64,000 bases of DNA from positions 31,664,684-31,728,683 of the forward strand of contig CP141128.1 of the NCBI GenBank assembly GCA_035236585.1. The letters run 5' to 3'. This document shows, piece after piece, positions 50,435 through 60,860 of the stretch. A program made the translations under genes and the position numbers. Below the pieces are notes generated by a model. The model saw only the letters and a list, made by a program, of their open reading frames with translations. It ran no database searches and was not told the origin of the DNA. The DNA is from Warburgia ugandensis. Its lineage: Eukaryota > Streptophyta > Magnoliopsida > Canellales > Canellaceae. Numbering within the stretch: position 1 is the first letter of the stretch; each line of letters starts with the position of its first letter.

Positions 50435-51559
50435 GCTCCCTTCTCCATTTTACTCTCCCCCTCTTCTTTTTCCCTCACTTCCTCTTCCCACTCTCCCCTC
50501 TCTATTTTTCTCCCTCTTCCTCTTCGGTTGTGCTAGTCGGCCATAGGTGCGTGACACACTACAGCCTGGCCGGCAAATAAACCCACCTAACTCCCTTCCT
50601 TCTCCTTCCTGCATCTCTCTACTTCTCCCTCCATTTCTCCTTCAACGCACGACAACCTCCCTCTTCTTCTCTCTCTCCTGATCGCTTTCTCATCCTCTTC
50701 TTCCCCACTTTCTTTCCCAACTGGTGTCACCTGCACCCTTCATCTCCTGCCAAAGTCCCTCCTTCCAGCCAATACCCAGGCAACCCAGCTCCCTTTTCTT
50801 CTCCTGTCTGCTTGATCCAGACCACCGCACGGTCCTGGGGAAGAAAAGCCAGAATGGGTTTTCTCCCATCTCTTTTCCTCTCCCTCATTCTTCTTCTTCT
50901 CCTCTTTTCTTCCCCCTTCTCCGATTTCCACAGTCACCGGACGGCCATGGGATCTCCCCATCTTCCTTCTTCCCTCTTATCTTCCTCTCCTCCTTCCTCT
51001 TTTCCTCCCTCCTTCTTCCTTCTTCCTCCTTCTCTTCCGGTTTTCATCGTTTTCCTGGTTTTTTTCGTTAAAAACCAGAAACCCCCAAAATTACACATCT
51101 GCCCCTGGAAGATCTCAGGAATTACCAACATGTCCCCAGTTTAATTCCTCTTCTGTCCCAGGGGAAATTCCATCTGTTTCCTAGAAGAATTCCATCTGTG
51201 TCCCCGATTTAATTGCAACTGTGTCCTCACTTTAATTACATCTATGTCCCGGTTTTGTTTTATTAACATTTTGACTATTCAGGGATAGTGCAATTCAGGG
51301 ACAGTGCAATCCAAGACCAGCTTATCCAGGACGCATTTTAGTTTTATTTTCTGTTTTCTTTGGAATAAATAATTGTGAATATTGGAACAATTGAATAAAT
51401 CTGAATTTTAGTTTATTTGTAGTATATTCTTTGTTTTTATTCTTTTAGTTGAATTTTATTTAAAACTTCATCATTTTAAATCAAGTCCTCGTGGGATTGA
51501 CCCGTACTTGCATAAGCTACACTACAATAGCCTGTGCACTTGCTGTTAAACAATCAACA
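49759..51559 (+). repeat. E copy 4, 3' LTR
   Basis: 1,801 bp, preceded by GGTTGGGGTGTG; carries some 5'-LTR-type bases near its start. Confidence 0.9.
50353..50429. repeat. (CT)n microsatellite, E4 3' LTR
   Basis: About 77 bp. Confidence 0.95.
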
Positions 51560-51711
51560 CGGGTTTCCAAAGTGAATTTAAAAGAAAAGATTCTTCTGCT
51601 ATTATTTTATTTTCAAAAGAAAAAAAAAGATTTTCAATAGAGATTGATCTCACTAAGTAAATGTCTTTTGTATTTAAAAAGTCTTATAAAAACCTAGGTC
51701 GTTACACTAAG

Positions 51712-53451
51712 ACATGTACTTGGGTTTAGAACATAGTTTTCATAAGTGTTGACACTTGTAATCCTTCTGTGATTCTAGTTTTGAGCAGCATGGCATGTGC
51801 TCTTATACGAAAAACACTAACATTGTAAATTTTCTAAAATATTTATTTGATTTATTTGAAAAGCCATGAAAATTTTCTTATTTTTTGAAGATTTATTAGT
51901 GTGATATTATATAAATATTTTTGTGAAACACAGCTCCTTGGGTTGGGAATTACATCCTAAAACCTCTACATAGAAGTAAAATAAAGATCTAACCTAAATG
52001 GAGTTAGAAGCACATGTCATAGGCTCTTGTTGGTCACAAGTAGAATTAAACATCTATCAAATATAAACATAGTGTCCATTGAAGTCTTATAACTATTCTT
52101 GTGTCAATAAAAGTAAGATATATGCATCCCAAAATGAATTTCCTAAACATGAAATCTACCAAATAAGTTCACAAAGGGTATCTTTATCATACATCCTAGA
52201 ATAGGTCGATGACTTCACTTTGTTATTCTCCTTTGCACTAAGTCTCCTTGGAAATATCACTTGAAATGTTGGTTATAGGGGTAAGCATATCAACTGCTTA
52301 TGTTGAAGAAAACTAATACAAGCCTGCTCGCTGAAAATAAGGCAAGCATACTATAATATATCAATAAGTAACAAAGTATAAGGTTTGAGTTCATGAAATA
52401 AAGTGAGAATATGTGAGAAGTCAATCACAGGAAAAGACTATCAAATGCAAGTCATGCAATCCCAATGGACAATAAGCCATTGATTTAGTTAACCATATGT
52501 AATCCATAGATCATGTGCACAATCCACCATCAAATAGAGTATGAAAACTTATGTCCATGTCTCAGTAGAAAAATTGATTAATCAGATTTAGAAATCATAT
52601 AGTCCTAGCATAAGGGATAGGTTTAGATTATTGAGAGTGATTAGCATGTTGGAAATTTTCCTTTCAGTAAGTTGTCTCGTGAATAACTCATGGTCTATAA
52701 CTCATTAGACCTCATGTCGGCACCCAACTACATTAAAGTAGTTCCCTATGGAAAGCTACTTCTACTACCTACCATCTCCATTGTAAGGCTGGTATTAATA
52801 TGATCTCAGAGGTTAGTGGCCAATCACACCTCCTAGCATAGGGCCTCTAAGTCTTACAATTGTGCGTAGCATGGTTGCTTCAAGTCGTACAACTACCCCA
52901 AGCATTCTTGCTGATATATATAGAAATATCACACACATACCTCTATATTTAGATGGTTTTAGCCCTACGAATAACTTAAATAGCACTAACTGGGGTTAAT
53001 TCTATAATTTGTAGGTTCGAGCACAAATTAAAAAAGGGTAATTTGATAATTCTAACCCTAAAGAAGAGTAAGACTACTTTCTAAGCTACACTAGGTCCCA
53101 TACATGCTAAATATAAAGTTCATGAGTTTTGATTGCGAATTGGGTAGCATTATCAAAGTTAGAGCAATAAGAAACCTCCCATGCACAATTCCCATTCAAG
53201 AAAGGCTGATTTTATAAGAAATTGGGTGACAGAACTTCTGATGCTTGCGTGAAGCTATCCAACACCTTTGGAAGCTTCTAAGGAAACCTCAAATCACATA
53301 CATTGGAATCATATACGACAAAATCTTCTCTAAACTACAACAAGTCAAAAGATCAGGGCTCCCATAATGACTTCTTGTGACATCCTTATGACTCGTTCTC
53401 TTAACATTGATACATTTGATTTCCTAGTACATTTGGTTGTGACTAGTTTAG
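51712..53451 (-). other. Leader of the minus-strand Tekay-type element
   Basis: No gene is seen. It links the PBS at 53452 with the gag fossil that ends at 6759; the original continuity was broken by the solo LTR insertion and the later array. The first 200 bp are also present after each E copy. Words such as GGTTAGTGGCCAATCACACC and CCTAGCATAGGG (about 52.81-52.85 kb) resemble motifs in the Tekay LTR (about 54.40 kb) and near 61.84 kb, so part of this stretch may itself be LTR-derived. Confidence 0.55.
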
Positions 53452-53463
53452 GATCTGATACCA
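53452..53463 (-). promoter_or_regulatory. Primer-binding site, initiator tRNA-Met type
   Basis: On the minus strand this reads TGGTATCAGATC, close to the TGGTATCAGAGC expected for initiator tRNA-Met, and it lies 4 bp inside an LTR end (53468). It marks the LTR to its right as the 5' LTR of the minus-strand element whose gag lies to the left. Confidence 0.75.
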
Positions 53464-55095
53464 ACTATGATGTCCTAGGATTTTATAAATAGATTTTCTA
53501 AAATATTTTTGAAATTGGTCAGGATCGATCGTTGAATTCTTTTTTTTTTACTCTACATGTAATAATAGATTTTAAACTACTTCTTTTAGCCCAAGTACAT
53601 CAAACGAACCTCCACAATACATTTCAAAATAATAGTTCATATTTTCCAGCTAGTCAAGACCTACTTGTCATAGCCCAAATACTACTAATTTAAATCACAA
53701 TATAAAGTTCAAATGATATAATTTATTACAAATTGACTAAATTCTTCAAATGAAGTAAATCTATTCCTAGTTTTTTAGACTTTAAAACTCCATGTTTACT
53801 CAATGCATCAATCCTAGCTTTTTTCTTCTACCCTTTGCCTATAGGGTGGTTTGGTGATTAATGTAAATTACCCAATAGAGAATTTAAAACTAGAAAAAAA
53901 ACTCTAAAAGTCATGCTATGCAAGTTTTTAAATTTGAAAGTGTATATATGTACTATTAAACAAGTCATCATCAAATTGTGATAGTTCGATTCATATCGAA
54001 TAGTTCAATAACAATCAAAATAACATAATATTGGATCATACAAATAATCTCCAAGGCATATAAAATATTAGTCAAATTCAATCTACATCCACTGAATGAT
54101 TAATTTGTTAATCAATCCATTCAATGATCAATTTATAAATGAGTGGAGAATATCATCTTGCCACAAGTACTGGTCAATATTCTTGAGAATGACTGACATG
54201 TCAGCCCATGTCCAAACAAAATAGAAGGTCAACTATGCACATAGTGAAACTAAAGTCTCAATTTGTGCTCTCAATTGGTACCACACTAACTACACCGACT
54301 ACATGGGCCAGCCAGATCAAACCAAATACAAGAGGAGTCCTCCCATGCAACTTACTCTTGTTAAATAAGCCTACCATAGGCTAGTACCTAGTAAGAAGTC
54401 AGTGGCCAACTAACTTCTTAGCATAGCAACTGTGGGGATTTTTCATAAAATCCTTGAGCTAGCATCAACTCATAAGAGTCTCTTAATTTCTTATTAAAAT
54501 TCAATTGCACAATAGTGTGAAATCATATAAAACACATACTAACAAGTAATACAAACCTATTGTTCTTGTTAATACCAAAATGGAGTATAAACCATAAGGT
54601 TAATCAAAAGAATGCCAATAGATCAATATATAGAATCAAAATACTTTTACACTAAACCAAAATGTGAGTATGTACAATTTCTTGATAATCAAACAAAAAG
54701 AATGGTATTATTATACATCATAAAAGCAAAATAAATCAATTCCAAGGGAATTATATGTACGCATGTGCTTATCATATGATACCCACTCTTAAACTAGTCA
54801 CAAAGTCAGAGTATATGATTTTATAATTATTTAGAAACATAAAGATCACTGAAAATGAATGTAAGTGTATTCTGTCATAATTTTCAAAATCAACTCCATT
54901 TCAAGTAGTGACTAATATTAATTTCATATACAATCATACTCTATTTTAATTTTAGAATATGATTTAGAAGGTCAAATTATAATATACAATTTATCCTTTT
55001 AGAGTACAAATATACATAGTAATACTTAATATACGGGATGTTGGATTATTGCATGGTAACCTTATCATTTATCAAATTTATGGGTGCCCATGCAT

Positions 55096-55114
55096 CTTAT
55101 TATTATTATTATTA
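55096..55114. repeat. (TTA)n microsatellite
   Basis: About six TTA units within the Tekay LTR. Confidence 0.9.
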
Positions 55115-57673
55115 CATGTCTTATGTAAGATGAATTAATGCTTAATTAGTTAATAATTAAACCCATATATGGTTTAACACTCAAGTACACAAGCATAATT
55201 TAAATTCCAAATTTCCCATATACTGTTTTAGATATACTGCGACAAGGTAATTCTTGACATCTAACATGTTAATGCATCATATGATTTTCCTTTTGAGCTT
55301 GTGTTGCTCAATTTATAAGGTACCAAAACCCGACTTGAAACACCATGCACCTAGGCACCACGTTCTACACTATGTGCTTGAATGTGGTTTGATGCCAAAT
55401 ATTCGTGATCCTAGCCAAGATTCCAAAATCATACACATGGTTAATTCTAGGTAGATCAGTACTATCGAGTGCCTATATTCATGCATCTACTTCTTGTTAG
55501 TTCATCAACACATGTAATGATGTGCAACTAACATGATCATAGCACCATACCATAGATTTTATTCAGTATGGTATGGCTCCATGTTCAACATGCCATGGAC
55601 TGGTTGGATTATTTGGTGCTTAGGACATCAACAACCAATCACCACTACATCTCTTATATAATAAATTATGTAAAAAGAATTGAATTCAATGAAACTTTAT
55701 GTTACTTTATGTTGGCATTTAGTATTTAGTGTAAAATGTCTTATCATTTGAATTTTTTTTTCTTTGCATGCATTTGACTAATGATTAGCATAATAGAACC
55801 CAACTAGAATGCTATGCGTCAATGCCCACCCCTTCTACTATAAACTCAAGAACTGTAGCTTATTATCTTTCATAGGATTGAGTGTAATCTAATTCAATGG
55901 GTTGTATTTTAAATTAGCATCCTAAACATAAGATGCATGAGTTCTTACTAATTCGATTTCACATCTAGGAGGTACTAAGTATAATATGTGTCCAAATTAT
56001 ATAATTAGAAGAAAGACCTTTTTATATAAATATTCATCCATATAAATTAGTTTGTAGGAAAAATCAAGATGATTAAATTGATGGTAAAGAAGATGCCAAA
56101 AAAAAAATAAAAAAAATTGAATTTACTAAAAATGCTGGATGCATAACAGGAATAAGGATATTCATTCCTTTACATCCAAACATCGATGCCTTACATACAT
56201 TCATACCTTGATTCTTAATTGAATAAAAACTCGTATGTAGTATACAACATCCTCATTTGTAACAATGAATACTAGTCAATCATAACCAAGGTAGGAAATT
56301 TATGGGATAGTGCACAACATCATGATTTAAAATAAATTATTTCTATAAGATGTCTATGTGCATACAATTTGATTTATGCAAGCATTCCTATCTTTCTTGA
56401 GTAAGGACATTAATTAAATTAAAATTATAAAAATAATCAGAGTATATCATTGAAAAAGCTAATCATCTAATCATTGAAGTTTTTTAGTTTTAGAAAAGAA
56501 AACTAAGAACTAGTCATGTGTCTCCTACCAAATTTAAAAAAAATCAAAAGAAAAAAAATTGGTCTCATTATTTATTCTTGGATTCTATGTCAATTCTTCA
56601 AATCAAGATACTCAATTTAAATAACCATCATATGCTTATCATCTATCAAATCATCAAGCACATATACACTCGGATCTAAGGAAATTCAATACAATTTCAT
56701 CCATAAAAAAATTTGACAAGGATTGGTAACTTTTTTTTATATAAAAGAAAATTGTAATCTAGTTCAAGATCCCCTACCTCAAAATGTTATAATCACTGCA
56801 TTGATTCATATTTTTCACTTTTCCAAGATTTTGACAATCCGCACTTTTAGTTGGTTTTGGAATTTCTCTTTTCTTTTCTTTTTCCTCGCACTTTTCCATA
56901 GTCTTCTTCTTCTCTATGAATGGCTCAAAGGTGTATCTTTTCAACTCTTAAGTCATCATGAATTCCCTTTTTATAATATTGTTTCCATCATAATTCTTCA
57001 TATGTTTTTGTAACATTGTCTCCCTTTAATTAACTTATGCATTTTTCCAGCCTTTCTATTTTTTTTTTTATCACATGATCCATTGCCATATGGCAATCTG
57101 TCATTAGACCACATTTCAATAGTTATTTCAACCTTTCAAATGTATATATTTCTAGCCCTTAGATTATCATCTAAGGAGGTTTATTCATCATGTTTTTTTA
57201 CTTCAATTTCCATGCATTTTCAATCCTCTTTCACTCTAATTACCATGTGAATTCTACCAAATGTCTTGCTATGTGGTTACACCCCATTGAGTCACATAAG
57301 CATCTAGGTTTTCATATCTTTACTATACATATTTTATAGTCATTAAGTAATCATTTAATGGCCCTCCTTGTTCTAACGATTTTCACTTTCATAACTTTGC
57401 TAATTTTATTATAAAAAGTCATCATCTTTGTGACTTGAAGCCTAATCTCCTTGTCATGGAGTTAACTTAGAAACCACCTAGCTATTCTAAGGTTTAGTTG
57501 TCGAACCTTACCAAGTTAATATATTGATAAGTCCATAGCATTAATTAATAAACCTGTTATATAAAATATTCTAACTAGCTAAGTTAGCTAAAAGCTTTTT
57601 AACTTAATTTGACACACTCCACACATGCACACATATTTTAAATGATGGGTTGATTAAAATATTACCTTTTTAA

Positions 57674-57697
57674 ATATATATATATATATATATATAT
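57674..57697. repeat. (AT)n microsatellite
   Basis: About twelve AT units just inside the LTR end. Confidence 0.95.
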
Positions 57698-57708
57698 GAG
57701 ATGTTACA

Positions 57709-57724
57709 ATCTTCCCTCCTTTTA
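57709..57724 (-). promoter_or_regulatory. Polypurine tract of Tekay-type element
   Basis: On the minus strand, AAAAGGAGGGAAGA lies directly before the LTR start TGTAACATC, as expected for a plus-strand primer site. Confidence 0.8.
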
Positions 57725-59440
57725 GGAATTTTGTCCTTAAAATCCTATTATTGAACTTTTGCTATATATCATAAAACATATAAGGAAAACTACTTTTCAT
57801 ATCTTCCTCAATTTCCTAAGTAGCTTCCTCAATAGAATGATATTTCCATAGAAATTTGACCAAATGAATTGTCTTATTCCTTAGAGTCTTTTCTTGGTAA
57901 TCCAAAATCCTTAGAGGTCTTGTTTCATATGTCAAGTCTGGCTATAGTTCCATAGGTATTTGATCAAGAATATCCATTGTATCAGGGATGTACTTCCTCA
58001 ACATCGACACATGGAATACATTATATGCATCTGACAACTGAGGTGGTATTTCTTAAAGATATGCAACCTTCCAGGTCCTCTCCCATATATGAAATGGTCC
58101 AATAAACCTTGGACTCAACTTCCTTATCACTCCAAATCTTATTACTCCTTTTATTGGTGAGACTTTAAGGAATACATGATCTCCAACCTCAAACTCGAGA
58201 TCATGGTGTCTTTGCTCTATATAACTCTTCTGTCTACTTTGTGCTATCAACAATCTCTTCTTAAGTAGCCTGACCTTTTCGGCACATTGCTCTATCAATT
58301 TGATCTCTACAAACTGTCTCTCTCCAACATCATTCCAACAGGTAGGCATCTTGCACAGTCATCTGTACAATGCTTCATATGGGGCATGCCTATACTAGAA
58401 TGATAACTATTATCATAAGCAAACTTGATCAGAGGCAACTATTCATCTCAGTTACCCTTGCAATCTATAGCACAAGTTCGTAGCATGTCCTTAAGTGTCT
58501 AAATCATCCTCTCTATCTGTCCATTAGTCTATGGATGGAGTGTTGAACTAAATCTTGTAGTGTGCATAGTCCATGTACACTCTAACCAAAGTGTGATGTG
58601 AAATGACTATCTCTGTTAGATATGATAGTCAAAGGAGCTCCATGTAGACTCACTATCTCCTTAATGTAAAATTTTTCCAAACTTTCTAACAACCGCCTCT
58701 ATCTTACTGGTAGGAGGCATACTGATTTGGTCAATCTATCCACAATGATCCAAATCATGTCATGCCTGTTAGAGGTTCTTGGTACTCCCACCTCAAAGTC
58801 ATCGTGATGTGATCTCACTTCCATTCCAAAAGTTTTAGAGTCTGTAGAAGTCCTGCTAGCCTCTGATGCTCTACCTTTACCTATTGACAAGTAAGACATC
58901 TAGCTACACAATCTCTAATATCCTTCTTCATCCCATTCCACCAAGAACTCCATTTTAGATCCTAATACATCTTGGTACCACCAAAATGAATGGCGTACTT
59001 TGATGTATGTGCTTCCTTTAACAATTCTTACCTTAGACATTTGGTAGGAGGTACTACCAATCTACCATGAAATCTTATGCTCCCATCTGCTTCTTTATTG
59101 AAGCCATTACTACCCATCAAGGCTTGTGTCTCCTCACAATCCTTCAATGCTTGGAGAATTTGATATATAAACAATGATTTCACTAATATGTTTGTCAACA
59201 CTCCATGAGACTTTCAATTTAGAGCATCTGTGACCACATTCCCCTTCCCAGGGTGATATAGAATTGAAAAGTCATAGTCTTTCAAGTATTCTAACCACCG
59301 GTGTTGTCTTGTGCTAAGGTCACTTTGTGTGAATATATACTTTAGACTTTTGAGATTTGTGTACACTTCAAACTTTTCTCCACAGAGATAGTGTCACAAA
59401 ATCTTAAGTGCAAACACTGCCGCTGCCAACTCTAAATTGT
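57725..59440 (-). pseudogene. Tekay/Del-type pol fossil (RNase H to integrase)
   Basis: Minus-strand order from right to left: RNase H-like region at about 59240-59440, integrase core near 58699-58899 (WIIVDRLTKS), and integrase C-terminal region at 58053-58349 (QSRQKSYIEQRHHDLEF, then GDHVFLKVSP and KLSPRFIGPF). These are hallmark Tekay/Del motifs. About 345 bp separates this part from the LTR, where a chromodomain would be expected but is not clear by eye. The frame is broken several times, and the upstream side is cut near 59440 by an unrelated plus-strand fragment. Confidence 0.8.
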
Positions 59441-60860
59441 GTGTTGGAAAATTTACTTCATGTGTCTTCAGTTGTCTGCAAAGGAGGAAACTATTCCATG
59501 AATAAGAAGGGTAACATGAATGTTGAGATAGCTTCCCTACCTAGAAAAGTAAAGGCCAAGAAAATAGGGAAAGCTAACTATAAGAAGGTTAAACATGTAT
59601 GTGGTATTTGTTTAAGTATGACAAACCCTACTCAGGAATGCCCTATAATTTCATCATTACAAGGTGTTTCATAATGGAAAAATGTCTTTATAAATGACCA
59701 TTTTTCCCATATTCTGTGACAAACAACCCCAATTGGAGAAATTACCCCAACTTCAGTTGGCAAAATGGATCAAATGCTTACATCCACACCAAGCCCTCTT
59801 TAAACCCAACCATGGACCACCTGCTCCTGGACCATATATGCCTCCACCTAAGAGGTCAGCTATGGCTAATCATTAGCAGCTCATGCAAAGCTGGTAAAGG
59901 AAATAATGCTCAACTTGGAGCATCTATGAGTGATATGAAATGCACGTTCACATAATTCATGGAAAGCTTGGAAAAAGGAAAATTTCCTACCCAACCACAA
60001 GAAAGCCTTAAAGGTGCACAAGTAGCTACAAGGAGTTCTTTGAGCTTGAACATAGAAAAAACTAATTTAGTGACCACTCTTCAAATGCAAAGATGCTTCA
60101 AAAGAATGGTCCCACTAAAGCTGAGGAGACTCCTCTGGCTAAGGAAAAGCTTACCATTGAGGATACTGCAGAGAAACCTCACCCTCCCACTTTCCTCTCC
60201 ACAATGGCTATGTCAAGTTCCTAATGTAGCTTCAAATGATAAGATCTTAGATATTTTTAAGCAAGTCATGTTCAACATTTCTATCTTGGATTATCATCCA
60301 ACACATTCTTTCATAGGCTATGTTTTTGAAAGACGTTTGCACTGTCAAACAAAAGTTAAATATGCACTGGAAGGCTTTCTTGATCGAACAAGTTATTTTG
60401 ATCCCTCATCATCACACACTACCTAAATATAAAGATCCATGTTGCGCAACTTTCACTTTTATAATTAGAAACTACAAGATAAATCAAGCTTTTCTTGGTT
60501 TTTTATCTAGTATAAATCTACTGTTGTACTTGGTATATAAGCAGCTAGGCATGTGAGAACTTAAACCAACTGCCATGAGCCTCAAACTAACTAATAGATC
60601 TATCAAAATACCAAGAGGGATAGTAAAAGATATACTTGTCCAAGTCGAACAATTTTACTTTCTAAAAGAATTTTTAGTTTTGGACAGAGAGCTAGTGTTG
60701 AATGAATGGAGCAATAATTATTAGGATACCATTTTTAGTCACATACAATGCCTTATTTAGTTGACAGAATGGTGTGTTGAAGCTAACTTTTGAAAAGATG
60801 ACACTAGATGAGATGACCCGGGTTTTTGTAATACATTTTTTAAAGGTAGGGCACCCTTAA
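59441..60860 (+). pseudogene. OTA-type gag-protease fragment
   Basis: The plus strand carries a knuckle-like motif CGICLSMTNPTQEC (59408-59674 frame), where Asn stands at the usual His, close in wording to the E knuckle. Further on comes a protease-proximal part (FLKDVCTVKQKLN, then INLLLYLVYKQLG in 60320-60556). These match gag and protease of Athila/Tat-type elements, a different member from E. No LTR is visible at either end, so this is an isolated fragment with several breaks. Confidence 0.7.

Larger units (their letters stand above)
43832..51559 (+). mobile_element. Element E copy 4 (7,728 bp)
   Basis: 5' LTR 43832-45702, PBS position 45709-45726 (partial match), gag fossil about 46900-48599, 3' LTR 49759-51559. 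It is about 0.7 kb shorter than its sisters, mostly in the non-coding region after gag. Confidence 0.85.
41641..51706 (+). mobile_element. 5'-truncated solo LTR copy split by E copy 4
   Basis: Solo-LTR parts 41641-43831 and 51560-51706; the CTAAG duplication at 51707-51711 follows, then single-copy Tekay leader beyond 51910. Confidence 0.85.
41641..51910 (+). repeat. Macro-repeat unit 4 (about 10.27 kb, last unit)
   Basis: Same order as the other units but about 0.7 kb shorter overall. Homology to the other units stops at 51910 (...GTGTGATATTAT), where single-copy sequence of the Tekay leader begins. This fixes the right breakpoint of the amplified segment. Confidence 0.95.
53468..57708 (-). 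repeat. Tekay-type LTR shared by two minus-strand element bodies (4,241 bp)
   Basis: On the plus strand it begins TGATGTCCTAGG and ends GAGATGTTACA, so on the minus strand it runs TGTAACATCTC...CCTAGGACATCA. A PBS flanks it on the left and a purine-rich tract followed by Tekay integrase on the right. It therefore ends one element body and begins the next. It is AT-rich with no genes; open frames at 55254-55454 and 56723-57013 show no recognisable domain. Length and tips resemble the solo LTR at 6760. Confidence 0.8.

Noticed and set aside
8653-51910. Four independent insertions of E
   Set aside because: All copies share the same insertion point, the same flanking solo LTR and the same seam, so segmental duplication explains them.
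56723-57013. Hydrophobic 96-residue frame
   Set aside because: T-rich DNA within a Tekay LTR gives Phe/Leu-rich chance frames; no homology is recognised.
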